Notes under the pieces: generated by a model
Told to the model about the DNA's origin: nothing
Databases searched by the model: none
The model's input: the letters and a program-made list of their open reading frames with translations, nothing else
Shown here: piece by piece, positions 26,137 to 35,141 of the stretch
How positions within the stretch are numbered: the first letter of the stretch is position 1
Layout of the letters: each line of letters opens with the position of its first letter
Assembly (NCBI RefSeq): GCF_020400655.1
Contig: NZ_JAINRC010000013.1
Span: 1-64,000, forward strand
DNA length: 64,000 bases
From: Streptomyces spinosus
GTDB taxonomy: Bacteria; Actinomycetota; Actinomycetes; Streptomycetales; Streptomycetaceae
Direction: 5' to 3'
Made by a program: the position numbers and the translations under genes

Positions 26137-27154
26137 GGCCCGGTCCGTGCCGGCTGCGGTCCCGGCGGGCGTACGGGGGACGGGCCTCGGCGGGGTGCCG
26201 GTCACGCGGTACGGCGTGTCCGAACCGACGAGGGACGACGGGAACCGGTGAGAACCCGGCACGGTCGCGCCCCTGTGTGCGGGCACCCGCGGATTCGGCC
26301 TGGTCTTCGGCGAGTTGGCCGAGCGGTCGCGAGCGCGCGGGGGCGGGCGGTCCCGACCGGGTCGTCGAAGGGCCCTCCGGGTGCGTTTCCGGCGGACTCC
26401 CGGGCCGTCCCGTTTCGGCGCGGCCCCCGCTCGGCGGGCGGCCGGCCGTTCCGCGGTGCGGACAGAGGGCGTCCCAGGCGCGGGTCCCACCGCCCGGCCC
26501 GGCCGCCGGGTTCGGTGACGGCAAGGGGTGGTACGTCGAGGCGTCGGAAGGCGGCGACGGGCATGCCCGGCCGTCACCACCACCGCGCGTACCACCTGCG
26601 GCTCCACCCCAGCGACGGTACGACCCTCCGGGCCCCGCGCTTCGGCCGGCGTCCGACCCGCCCGCACAGGTCCCGGACCGGCTCACCGCCGTGCGGCGCG
26701 TACGCCGGACGCGGTGAGCCGGCGGCCCACCGCGTCCGGCTCGGCGGCCCCCACCCCGTCCAGGGCGCGGCCCCGTCGGCGGCCCACGTCCGGACCCGCC
26801 GACTCGGGAGCCCGCACCCCTCCGGGCCGGTGCCGCGGCCGTCTCCAGGCAACGCACGCAGGGGGAGAGGAGCGCACGGGCCGCGGACGGCAGCGCTCCG
26901 GCCGCCGAACGGGACCGCCCGGCACCGCTGCCGTCGAGCGGGCCGCCGTCGTCGAAGCGGGCCTGCCGCAGCGAGGTGTTCATCGCGGGCGGGACGAGAA
27001 GGACTCGGCCGCATCGGTACCCGATGGACTCGATGCCGACGGGCGGCCGTGGCGCGTCCGGGACGCGGGGCGCGGTGTTCCGGGGCGGGACGTCTCGCGC
27101 CCGCCCGGCGCCGCGGGGCATGCTGGGCGAGGCAGTCGCGGAGGTGGTGCGGGC
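26137..27154. other. 1-kb stretch without a recognisable gene
   Basis: All open frames here, on both strands, read as Arg/Pro/Gly/Ala-rich sequence with no family motif and no good ribosome site. It is extremely GC-rich. It may be non-coding, or an old gene decayed beyond recognition. It also contains the promoter region of the MFS gene at 27155. Confidence 0.5.
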
Positions 27155-28411
27155 GTGCGGGCAGCGCGGGCCGAGGGGCCGGAAGCCGGGCGGCCGGACG
27201 GGATGGGGCCGTGGCGCTTCATCGTGTGGTTCGGCGTGGTCAGCCTCCTCGCCGACTTCGTGTACGAAGGAGCCCGCTCGGTCACCGGCCCGCTGCTGGC
27301 GTCCCTCGGCGCCTCCTCCTTGGTCGTCGGTGTGGTCACCGGCGCCGGTGAGGCGGCGGCGCTGGGCCTGCGCCTGGTGTCCGGACCGCTGGCCGACCGC
27401 ACGCGCCGCTTCTGGGGCCTGTCGATCGGCGGCTACGCCCTGACCGTGCTGTCCGTGCCCCCGCTGGGCGTGGCCGGCGTGCTGTGGGTCGCCTGCGCCC
27501 TGGTGATCGCCGAACGGGTGGGCAAAGCGGTGCGCTCCCCGGCGAAGGACACCCTCCTGTCGCACGCCACGGCCGCGACCGGACGTGGCCGTGGCTTCGC
27601 CGTCCACGAGGCGATGGACCAGGTGGGCGCGCTGATCGGTCCGCTGACCGTGGCGGGCGTGCTCGCGCTGAGCGGGGACGCCTACGGCCCCGCGCTCGGG
27701 GTGCTCGCCGTGCCCGGCGCCGCGGTGCTGGTGCTCCTGTTCCGGCTCCGGGCACGGGTACCGGACCCGGAGGCGTACGAGCGTCAGGCGACGGCCCTGC
27801 CCGGTGACTCCGCGCCGGACGGCCCTCCGCCCCCTCGCCGTCTGCCCGCCGCCTTCTGGACGTACGCGGCGTTCACCGCCGTCACCACGGCCGGCTTCAC
27901 CACCTTCGGCGTGCTGTCGTACCACCTCGTCCAGCAGCACCTGATGACGACGGCGTGGGTGCCGGTGCTGTACGCGGCGGCGATGGCCGTGGACGCGGTG
28001 GCCGCCCTGGCCACCGGCTGGCTGTACGACCGGACCGGCCCGCGGGTGCTGGCGGTCCTGCCCGTGCTGGCCGCCGCCGTGCCCGCACTGGCGTTCACGC
28101 ACAGCGTCGCCCCGGCCGTGGCCGGTGCGCTGGTGTGGGGCGCGGCGACGGGCATCCAGGAGTCCACGCTGCGGGCGACCGTCGCGGACCTGGTGCCCTC
28201 GCCGCGCCGGGCGACGGCGTACGGCGTCTTCGCCGGGGTGGTGGGCGGCGCGACCCTGGCGGGCGGCGCGCTGACCGGAGCCCTGTACGGCTACTCGGTC
28301 CCGCTCCTGATCACCGTGGTCACCGCGATCCAGGCCGTCGCACTCGTGCTCCTCGCCGTGACGCGTCGAGCACGGCGCCACGCCGGCCGTGAGGTGCGAG
28401 GAGCACGGTAG
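27155..28411 (+). CDS. MFS transporter
   Basis: 418 residues with about 11-12 membrane segments. It begins WRFIVWFGVVSLLADFVYEG, then GPLLASLGASSLVVGVVTGA and motif A-like SGPLADRTRRFWG. The FVYEGARS/ERVGKAVRSPAKDTLL pattern is found in MFS proteins close to putative drug or metabolite exporters. The GTG at 27155 is chosen because GGAGGTGG lies 7 bp upstream; the ATG at 27203 is an alternative. Its 3' end is 16 bp from the convergent EEP gene. Substrate unknown. Confidence 0.8.
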   Translation: MRAARAEGPEAGRPDGMGPWRFIVWFGVVSLLADFVYEGARSVTGPLLASLGASSLVVGVVTGAGEAAALGLRLVSGPLADRTRRFWGLSIGGYALTVLSVPPLGVAGVLWVACALVIAERVGKAVRSPAKDTLLSHATAATGRGRGFAVHEAMDQVGALIGPLTVAGVLALSGDAYGPALGVLAVPGAAVLVLLFRLRARVPDPEAYERQATALPGDSAPDGPPPPRRLPAAFWTYAAFTAVTTAGFTTFGVLSYHLVQQHLMTTAWVPVLYAAAMAVDAVAALATGWLYDRTGPRVLAVLPVLAAAVPALAFTHSVAPAVAGALVWGAATGIQESTLRATVADLVPSPRRATAYGVFAGVVGGATLAGGALTGALYGYSVPLLITVVTAIQAVALVLLAVTRRARRHAGREVRGAR

Positions 28412-28427
28412 ACCGTTCGCGGCGCGG

Positions 28428-29315
28428 TCAGCGGCCCCGGCGGTGCAGCAGGAGGTCGGCGACCACCGGGCGGTGGTCGGAGGCCGTGGTGCCGGACTCG
28501 TGCGTGCCCGTGACGGTGACGTCCGGCGAGACCGTCACGACATCGATGCGCCTGACCGGGTCCGCCGCCGGGTAGGTCTTGCCGCCGCCCGGGGCCGCGT
28601 CGGCCAACGGGCCCCACAGCCGGGCAAGTTCGGGGGCGCCCGGCTCGGCGTTGAAGTCGCCGAGGAGCACCTTCGGGCCGCGGTCCGCTGCCAGGACGCC
28701 CAGCATGTCGTCGACCTGGGCGCGCCGGACCGAGGGGTCCGCCCGGTAGTCCAGGTGGGTCGCGTACACGTGCACCAGGACGCCCCGGACCCCGACCGTC
28801 ACCTCGGCGAAGCCCGGCGCGGGGGCCGGCACCGGGTCGGGCGTCTGGGTGGACAGCCGGGTGATCTCGTGGTTCCAGGCGCCCCGCACCGGCTCGCGGC
28901 TCAGTACCGCGACGCCGTACTGCCGCCGCTGCGCACCGGGCGTGGCCGGCGGGAGGTCGTAGATCGGCGCGAAGAAGACCCGCATGCCCAGCCTTCCGGC
29001 CAGTTCCCGGGCCTCGTCCGTGAAACCGCTCCGCGCACCCCAGTGCACGTCCACCTCCTCCAGGCCGATCACGTCGGCGTCCAGGTCCCGGATCGCCGCC
29101 GCCGTGCGGTCGAGGTCGAAGACGCCGTCCTCTCCGGCTCCGGCATGGATGTTGTACGTGGCCACACGCAACGGCACACGGGGCGCCGCCGGTTCCGCGC
29201 CGGTCACTCCGTCCGCCGCGGCGGCGCCGGGCGACGTGGCGCCGAGCGCGGCGGTGGCGGCGAGCACGGCGGCGGCCAGCAGGCGCGGAGCGGTGCGTCG
29301 GGGCTTGAGGTGCAC
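28428..29315 (-). CDS. secreted endonuclease/exonuclease/phosphatase-family protein
   Basis: 295 residues. The GTG start, three bases after GGGAGGACTCA, opens a Sec signal peptide (RLLAAAVLAATAALGATSPG). EEP motifs follow: LRVATYNIHAGAG, IGLEEVDVHWG, VYATHLDYRADP, VLLGDFNAEPG and a final SGTTASDHRPVVADLL. EEP enzymes cleave phosphoesters in DNA, lipids or sugars with Mg2+. The short length and signal peptide suggest an extracellular phosphodiesterase or sphingomyelinase-like enzyme; the substrate is not clear. Confidence 0.87.
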   Translation of the reverse strand: MHLKPRRTAPRLLAAAVLAATAALGATSPGAAAADGVTGAEPAAPRVPLRVATYNIHAGAGEDGVFDLDRTAAAIRDLDADVIGLEEVDVHWGARSGFTDEARELAGRLGMRVFFAPIYDLPPATPGAQRRQYGVAVLSREPVRGAWNHEITRLSTQTPDPVPAPAPGFAEVTVGVRGVLVHVYATHLDYRADPSVRRAQVDDMLGVLAADRGPKVLLGDFNAEPGAPELARLWGPLADAAPGGGKTYPAADPVRRIDVVTVSPDVTVTGTHESGTTASDHRPVVADLLLHRRGR

Positions 29316-29852
29316 TGAGTCCTCCCGAGGTGGTCCTGGTCGTCCGGCTGGGCGGTACGCCTGTCCCGACCCGTAGGCACCGGCGCCGGGGTCGCCCTGA
29401 CGGGTGAGGGCCGCCCCCGCGCTGAACGCCGTCGGGGCACAGCTGGCCGGCGCGCAGGACCGTGCCGGTGCCGTCGGCGCGGGGCGGGGCCCGGGGCAGC
29501 GGGCAGGAGGACCGGTGTCCGGCGGGTCCGTTCGCGCATCCCGGGTACGAGGCCCGCCGCGGGCGGGAGCGGGGGAGCCCCCTGGAGCGTCGCGGCCGGC
29601 GCGCGCTGCCGCGCCGCCGTCCCCGTCCCGCCGTACCCCGCCGACCATCGGCCCCCCGTCGTCCGCCCGTCAGGTCCCCGCATGATGCCCGCCCAGGGGT
29701 CGCTTGACCACCGCGCCGTCCGTGGTCGCACCGGACGGCGCGGCCCGCACCGGCCTCGCTCATGCCTTCGCCGGCCCCGGCCAGGCCGGATACCGGCCGT
29801 TTCTGGGTACACGCGAGGTAGGGATCAGGCGCTCAGGCAGAGGGCGGTTGGT
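29316..29852 (+). other. 537-bp intergenic region upstream of the anti-sigma/phosphatase module
   Basis: No convincing gene in either direction. A GGGTAC hexamer at 29805-29810, 42 bp before the ATG at 29853, resembles the -10 of sigma-B-type stress promoters, but the only GNNT upstream (29788-29791) is at 13 bp, shorter than the usual 14-16. Confidence 0.35.
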
Positions 29853-30332
29853 ATGGACGAGGTCGCCCGGAACGAGGAGCGGCGGACGGACCGGGCCGGA
29901 CCCGTCACGGCGTCGGCCGCGTACGAGGGCAGCCCCGCCGACATCGCGGCGGCCCGTGAGCTGGCGCGCGCGTTCCTCGCCCGGGTGCAGGACGACCACG
30001 GCCTGCCGGTGTCGGAGCGGGTGATGGGCGTGGTCCAGCTGGTGGTCAGCGAGCTGGTCACCAACGCCTGCAAACACGCGCCCGGGCCGTGCCTGGTCGA
30101 GCTGGAGCTGTCCGGGGGCGGTGTCGGGATCGCGGTCTGGGACACCGCGCCGGTGCTGCCCGTCGCCAAGGCCGCCGATCCGGGCCGGGTGGGGCAGCAT
30201 GGGCTTGAGATCGTGATGGCCGTGTGCCAGGGCTTCGAGGTGCGCCGGGAACCGGTCGGCAAGCGGATCACCGCGTCCGTGACGCTGGCCGACGACCCCG
30301 GCGGAGACGTGGCGGGCCGCGCCCCGGTGTGA
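29853..30332 (+). CDS. RsbW-like ATP-binding protein (HATPase_c_2)
   Basis: 159 residues with a GHKL ATPase fold: N-box VVSELVTNACKHAP (Glu67, Asn71) and a glycine loop around GRVGQHGLEIVMAVCQGF. Small stand-alone proteins of this kind in Streptomyces are serine kinases or anti-sigma/anti-anti-sigma partners. The next gene, 86 bp downstream, encodes a SpoIIE-type phosphatase, the usual opposing activity, so the two probably form a partner-switch pair. No anti-sigma antagonist (STAS) or sigma gene is next to them. Confidence 0.87.
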   Translation: MDEVARNEERRTDRAGPVTASAAYEGSPADIAAARELARAFLARVQDDHGLPVSERVMGVVQLVVSELVTNACKHAPGPCLVELELSGGGVGIAVWDTAPVLPVAKAADPGRVGQHGLEIVMAVCQGFEVRREPVGKRITASVTLADDPGGDVAGRAPV

Positions 30333-30418
30333 CGACCGGTGCCCGGCCGCCGCCTCCCGCCCGGCGGCTCCGACGGGCCACGGCGCGCTCCGACCGACCG
30401 GCAGAGGAGAAGCGGCGT

Positions 30419-32491
30419 ATGGGTGAAACGGACGTCTCCCGTCCTGGCCGGGGCCGGCCCCTGGCCGGTGCCGGCTCGTCGCCCACCAGCCTGCTCGACC
30501 TGCTGAGCGTCGCCGCGGTGGTGCTCGACACGAACGGGCGCGTGGTCTTCTGGAGTCCCCAGGCGGAGGAGCTGTTCGGTTACACCGCGGACGAGGCGCT
30601 GGGCCGGTTCGCGGCGCGCCTGCTGGTCCACGAGGAGCACTGGGACGAGGTCATCACGCTGTTCGCCGAGGTCATGGAGTCCGGCACCGACTGGGCGGGG
30701 GCCTTCCCGATCCGGCACAAGGACGGCAGCACGCGGCTGGTGGAGTTCCGCAACATGCGCCTGCTCGACGACCTCGGCGACACCTACGCCCTGGGCCTGG
30801 CGGTGGACCAGGCGACCGTGGCACGGGTGGAGCGGGACGTCGCCCTCTCGGCACGCCTGGTCACCCAGTCCCCGATCGGCCTGGCCATCCTCGACACCGA
30901 CTTGCGCTACCTGACCGTGAACCCGGCACTCGAACGCATGCACGGCCTCTCCGCCACCGAACAGGTCGGCCGGCGGGTCCGCGACGTCCTGACCTTCCTG
31001 GACGCCGAGGCCGTCGAGAACTGTCTGCGCCGTGTCCTGGAAACCGGGGAGCCGATGACCGACCAGCACGTCGCCGGCCGCCCCGCCGCCGACCCGCACC
31101 GCGAGCACGCCTGGTCGGCGTCGTACCACCGGCTGGAGGACGCCTCGGGCCGGGTGCTCGGCGTGGTCACGTCCGTCGTCGACATCACCGAGCGGCACGA
31201 GGCGGCCCTCGCCGCGAACCGGGCCCGGAACCGGCTGTCCATGATCGCGAACGCCTCCGCCTCCATCGGTACGACCCTCGACGTGGAGCAGACGGCGCAC
31301 GAGCTGGCCCGGGTCGTCGTCCCGGACCTGGCCGACATGGTCTCCGTGCACGTACTCGACAGCGTCCTGCGCGGGCGCGCCCCGTCCCTCACCGGTCCCG
31401 CCCGCTTCCGGACCGTCGCCACCGCGGGGGTCCACGCCTCCGAACCCGCGCCCACGGCCGAACCGCCCGGGAGGATCGCCGTCTACGACAGCGACCGCCT
31501 GCTCACCCGGTGCGTGCGCACCCGCCGGCCCGTGCTGGTGGCCGAGACCACCCGCCAGGACCTGCGGCGGATCGCCCGCACCAGCGAGGACGCCTCCCTC
31601 CTGGAGGCGACCGGGGTGCACTCCTACCTCGCCGTGCCGCTGCTGGCCCGCGGAGAGGTCCTGGGAGCGCTGAGCCTCGCGCGCGTGGGCACCGCCGCGC
31701 CCTTCGACGAGGACGACACGCTGCTCGCCTGCGAGCTGGCCGGCCGCGCCGCGACCTGCATCGACAACGCACGCTGGTACCAGAGCGCGCGCGACACCGC
31801 CCTCACCCTCCAGCGCCGCCTGCTCCCGCAGCTGCCGTCCCGCCTGCCCGGCCTGACGATCGCCTGCCGCTACCTGCCGGCCGGAGCCGTCAGCGAGATC
31901 GGCGGCGACTGGTTCGACGCCATGCACCTCCAGGGGGACAGGACCGCGCTGGTCGTCGGGGACGTGATGGGCAGCGGCATCAACGCCGCCGCCAGCATGG
32001 GGCAACTGCGCAGCGCCACCCGCGCGTTCGCCGGGCTCGACCTCGAACCGGCGGAAGTGCTCCGGCAGCTCGACCGCCTCACCGAGGACGTCGAGCACAC
32101 CATCGCCACCTGCGCCTACTGCCGGTACGACCCCGGGCAGGGCCAGTGCCGCATCAGCCTCGCCGGGCATCTGCCGCCGGCCCTCGTCCGGGCGGGCCGG
32201 CCGGCGCGGCTCCTCGACCTTCCGTCCGGAGTGCCGCTGGGCGTCGGCGGCACGGCCTTCGAGACGACGGCGTTCGACTTCCGCCCCGGCGACCAACTCG
32301 CGCTCTACACCGACGGACTGGTCGAAACCCGCTGCGACCCGATCGACGCCCGTCTCGGCACCCTCCTCGAGGCGCTGACCGCGACGGCCGGCCAGGATCT
32401 CGCCCAGACCTGCGACAGCGTCCTGGAGAGGCTCCGGCCCCCGGGAGGCGACGACGACGTGGCCCTGCTCGTGGCCCGCGCCGAGGGCTGA
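30419..32491 (+). CDS. PAS-PAS-GAF-PP2C (SpoIIE-type) serine phosphatase
   Basis: 690 residues. PAS1 is at ~25-135 (VVLDTNGRVVFWSPQAEELF), PAS2 at ~145-255 (GLAILDTDLRYLTVNPALER, ending VVDITERHEA), GAF at ~265-440 (SYLAVPLLARGEVLGALSLA), and the PP2C/SpoIIE domain at ~460-690 (EIGGDWFDAMHL with metal Asp near 495, VVGDVMGSGINAAASMG, LYTDGLVETR, PGGDDDVALLVA). It would dephosphorylate an anti-anti-sigma factor in response to signals sensed by PAS and GAF. A GAGGAGAAG site precedes the ATG. Confidence 0.9.
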   Translation: MGETDVSRPGRGRPLAGAGSSPTSLLDLLSVAAVVLDTNGRVVFWSPQAEELFGYTADEALGRFAARLLVHEEHWDEVITLFAEVMESGTDWAGAFPIRHKDGSTRLVEFRNMRLLDDLGDTYALGLAVDQATVARVERDVALSARLVTQSPIGLAILDTDLRYLTVNPALERMHGLSATEQVGRRVRDVLTFLDAEAVENCLRRVLETGEPMTDQHVAGRPAADPHREHAWSASYHRLEDASGRVLGVVTSVVDITERHEAALAANRARNRLSMIANASASIGTTLDVEQTAHELARVVVPDLADMVSVHVLDSVLRGRAPSLTGPARFRTVATAGVHASEPAPTAEPPGRIAVYDSDRLLTRCVRTRRPVLVAETTRQDLRRIARTSEDASLLEATGVHSYLAVPLLARGEVLGALSLARVGTAAPFDEDDTLLACELAGRAATCIDNARWYQSARDTALTLQRRLLPQLPSRLPGLTIACRYLPAGAVSEIGGDWFDAMHLQGDRTALVVGDVMGSGINAAASMGQLRSATRAFAGLDLEPAEVLRQLDRLTEDVEHTIATCAYCRYDPGQGQCRISLAGHLPPALVRAGRPARLLDLPSGVPLGVGGTAFETTAFDFRPGDQLALYTDGLVETRCDPIDARLGTLLEALTATAGQDLAQTCDSVLERLRPPGGDDDVALLVARAEG

Positions 32492-32587
32492 ACGCCGCGT
32501 CGTGCGGTACGCCGGACCAGGTGAGGGGGAGACCGGAGGGGTGTGGCGACGCGCTCGGCCCGCGCGCCCCCGTACCCGTTCGCGCCG

Positions 32588-33146
32588 TCAGCCCGGCCAC
32601 GCCGGCAGGCGCTCGCCCGCCTCCGGGGCCCGCAGCCGGCCGAGGGACTCCTTCCCCGGCCGGCGGACCCGCTCCCGGCTGAGGCCCACCTGGTCGGCGA
32701 CCTGCTGGAGGGTACGGGGCTGCCCGTCGTGCAGCCCGTACCGCAGACTTAGGATCACGGAGTCACGGGGCGCCGGCGTGCCCAGCGCGTCCCTCAGCTC
32801 CTCGGCGAGCGCCCGGTACTCGGCCACCTCCGGGGCCTGGAGCACGTCGGCGGCTCCGTACTGCGGCCTCCAGCTCCCGGCGCCCGTGCGCGGTGGGACC
32901 GTGCTCGCCGGCGTCGGCCCGTTCCAGTTCCCCGGCGGCGTGCACACCCGCCTCGATGCGCCGGGCCAGCCGCACCTCGTCCTCCGCGGTGAGCAGTGGG
33001 GTCGCTGCGATCTGGGCCAGGTACTGGCCCGGCAGATCGGGTTCGTCCCCGGTCTCCGGCACCCTGCTCCGCGGACGTGCGGAACGGGCGGTGGCACGGC
33101 GGCGCTCTCGGGAATCCGCCGCGGCGGATCGTGCCGGCGCAGGCAT
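32588..33146 (-). pseudogene. broken sigma-70 (Hrd-like) RNA polymerase sigma factor
   Basis: The 5' part (from ATG 33146) reads like region 1.2 of a primary-type sigma factor (LPGQYLAQIAATPLLTAEDE, VRLARRIEAGVHAAGELE). The reading frame then shifts near 32875. The 3' part reads like region 4 (SVILSLRYGLHDGQPRTLQQ, VADQVGLSRERVRR, KESLGRLRAPE). Regions 2 and 3, which bind the -10 box and core polymerase, are missing: only about 560 bp remain where an intact gene would need roughly 1 kb. It cannot make a working sigma factor. Confidence 0.8.
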
Positions 33147-33467
33147 GGTTCCGGCCTCCGACTCTGTCGCTCGCTTGCTCTCTTCAGGACGTCCAGCGCG
33201 TGCCGGGTACCCGGGCGGAAGGCCACGACGCGCGGGGCCCGGCGGTGGCCGGCCCGCCGCCCCGCGACAGCGGCGTTTCGGCCAACCGCGTCCCCGGCGC
33301 TTTTCTTGCCGGACAAGGGTCCGTGCACCCCGCATGTTCCGGGACCCGCTCCGTACGGCGGCTCGCGGTCCGTCCGAAACACGTGTGTTCGATATCGCGG
33401 CCGGTTCGTTGGACCCGGCGACGCACCCGGACGACCAGCCGTCGCGGACCGGGGGAAAGGAGACGCC
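33147..33467. other. 321-bp gap between sigma pseudogene and NUDIX gene
   Basis: No gene seen. It would hold the divergent promoters of the former sigma gene and of the NUDIX gene. The AT-richer spot GTGTTCGATATCG (near 33384) is the only visible promoter-like sequence. Confidence 0.4.
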
Positions 33468-33974
33468 GTGAGCCGTGTCTGGCTCCCGCCCGAGCAGTAC
33501 GCCGAGCAGTTGATGAAGGCCACCGGATTCGCCTGTGTCCATTTCACCGACGAGCGGGACCGGCCCGTCCAGCTCCGTTCCCTGTACAGCCCCGCGCATC
33601 CGTGGCAGATGCCCGGCGGCACGATGGAGCCCGGTGAGCGGCCCTGGGAGACGGCTGTGCGGGAGTGCCATGAGGAAACCGGCATCACGGTCTCCGGCCC
33701 GCCACGGCTGCTGGCCGCGGTCTACGGACTGCCCGGGGAGGAATGGCCGTACAGCACCATGGGCCTGGTCTTCGACGGCGGCCGCCTCAGCGACGCGCAG
33801 ATCCAGGGCATCACTCTCGACCCGGAGGAGCACGACGAGTTCCGCGTGCTGTCGCTGGAGGCGTGGCGACCACTGATGCCGGCCCAGGACTTCGCGCGTC
33901 TGGACGCCGTGACGACGGCCCGCCGCACGGGCGTGGCCGCGTACTTCGACACCTGGGACTGGGGGGAGACGTGA
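33468..33974 (+). CDS. NUDIX hydrolase
   Basis: 168 residues. The full NUDIX box is present, with the glycine of GTMEPGE, seven residues, then RECHEETGI, matching Gx5Ex7REUxEExGU with Cys at the first U position. These enzymes split nucleoside diphosphates linked to another group; the flanking sequence does not reveal which substrate. The GTG start follows AAAGGAGA closely. The last residues (YFDTWDWGET) may be a family-specific tail. Confidence 0.9.
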   Translation: MSRVWLPPEQYAEQLMKATGFACVHFTDERDRPVQLRSLYSPAHPWQMPGGTMEPGERPWETAVRECHEETGITVSGPPRLLAAVYGLPGEEWPYSTMGLVFDGGRLSDAQIQGITLDPEEHDEFRVLSLEAWRPLMPAQDFARLDAVTTARRTGVAAYFDTWDWGET

Positions 33975-34082
33975 GCGGCGAGTCCGGGAGCCGGCCGGGT
34001 GCGGAGGCGGGGCCGTGCCGGCCGGTCCACTCCCCGCCTCGCGCACCCCGAGATCGTCCGCACCCGCGCCTGCGCGGCTGCG

Positions 34083-35066
34083 TCACCCCAGGTCCGGCCG
34101 TCCCGTGAGCGCGGTGAAGCGGTCCACGTCGATGTTGCCGCCGGACGCGATGACGCCGATCCGCCGGGGCGGGCTGTCGATGCGTCCGGCCAGCAGGGCG
34201 GCCAGGGGCGTCGCGCCGCTCGGCTCCAGGACGATCTTCAGGCGTTCGAAGGCGAAGCGCATCGCGGTGACGATCTCGGCGTCGCTGACGAGGGCGACGG
34301 CGTCGACCAGGCGCTGGTTGAGGGGGAAGGTGATCTCGCCCGGGGTGGCCAGAGCCTGTCCGTCGGCGATGGTGCGCGGGACCGGGACGGTGACCCGCGT
34401 GCCGGCCTCCAGGGAGCGCTTGGTGTCGTCACCGGCCTCCGGCTCGACGCCGATGACGCGCGTGCCCGGGTGCAGCGCCTTGGCGGCGGTGGCGCTGCCG
34501 GCGATGAGGCCGCCACCGCCCACGGGCACGAGGAGGGCGTCCAACGGACCGGTCTCCTCGAGGAGTTCCAGTGCGGCGGTGCCCTGGCCGGCGATGACAT
34601 GGGGGTGGTCGTAGGGCGGGATCAGGTCGAGACCGCGGTCCTCGGCCAGGGCGTGGCCGAGCGCGGTGCGGTCCTCGGTGTAGCGGTCGTAGGTGACGAC
34701 CTCCGCCCCGTATCCGGCGGTCGCCTCCCTCTTGGAGCGGGGGGCGTCCTCGGGCATCAGGATGACGGCGGTGGTGCCCAGTTCCCGGGCGGCCAGGGCG
34801 ACGGCCTGGGCGTGGTTGCCGGAGGAGTAGGCCGCGATGCCCCTCGCCAGCCGGTCCGGGGGCAGCTGGGCGGCGGCGTTGTAGGCGCCGCGGAACTTGA
34901 AGGCGCCGATCCGCTGGAAGTTCTCCGCCTTGATGAACACCTCCGCTCCGACCAGCGCGTTCAGCGTGCGGGAGGTGAGGACCGGGGTGCGGTGGGCGAT
35001 GCCTTGGAGGCGGGCGGCGGCCTCGCGGACATCGGCGAACGTGACGGGCGGAGCGGCGGTGGCCAT
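34083..35066 (-). CDS. PLP-dependent threonine/serine dehydratase-like enzyme
   Basis: 327 residues, fold-type II PLP enzyme. The lysine is in IGAFKFRGAYNAA, the substrate loop is AYSSGNHAQAVALAA, the phosphate-binding loop is VPVGGGGLIAGSA, and the C-terminal part is GVIASGGNIDVDRF. There is no ACT regulatory domain, so it is the catabolic or racemase class (threonine dehydratase, serine racemase or 3-hydroxyaspartate ammonia-lyase). It follows a DSD1-like enzyme and a DauR-like regulator, which suggests use of D- or hydroxy-amino acids. GAGGA site at the start. Confidence 0.87.
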   Translation of the reverse strand: MATAAPPVTFADVREAAARLQGIAHRTPVLTSRTLNALVGAEVFIKAENFQRIGAFKFRGAYNAAAQLPPDRLARGIAAYSSGNHAQAVALAARELGTTAVILMPEDAPRSKREATAGYGAEVVTYDRYTEDRTALGHALAEDRGLDLIPPYDHPHVIAGQGTAALELLEETGPLDALLVPVGGGGLIAGSATAAKALHPGTRVIGVEPEAGDDTKRSLEAGTRVTVPVPRTIADGQALATPGEITFPLNQRLVDAVALVSDAEIVTAMRFAFERLKIVLEPSGATPLAALLAGRIDSPPRRIGVIASGGNIDVDRFTALTGRPDLG

Positions 35067-35141
35067 GGGTGTCCTCGAAGTGTCCTTGACGGGCGGGGGT
35101 GGGGGAGACGTGCGGGGCGGACGGACCGGCGGCGGGCGGGG

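Noticed and set aside
29682..29852. Longer N-terminus for the anti-sigma ATPase
   Set aside because: Upstream codons are Arg/Pro-rich and would cover the likely promoter; the HATPase family begins near the ATG at 29853.
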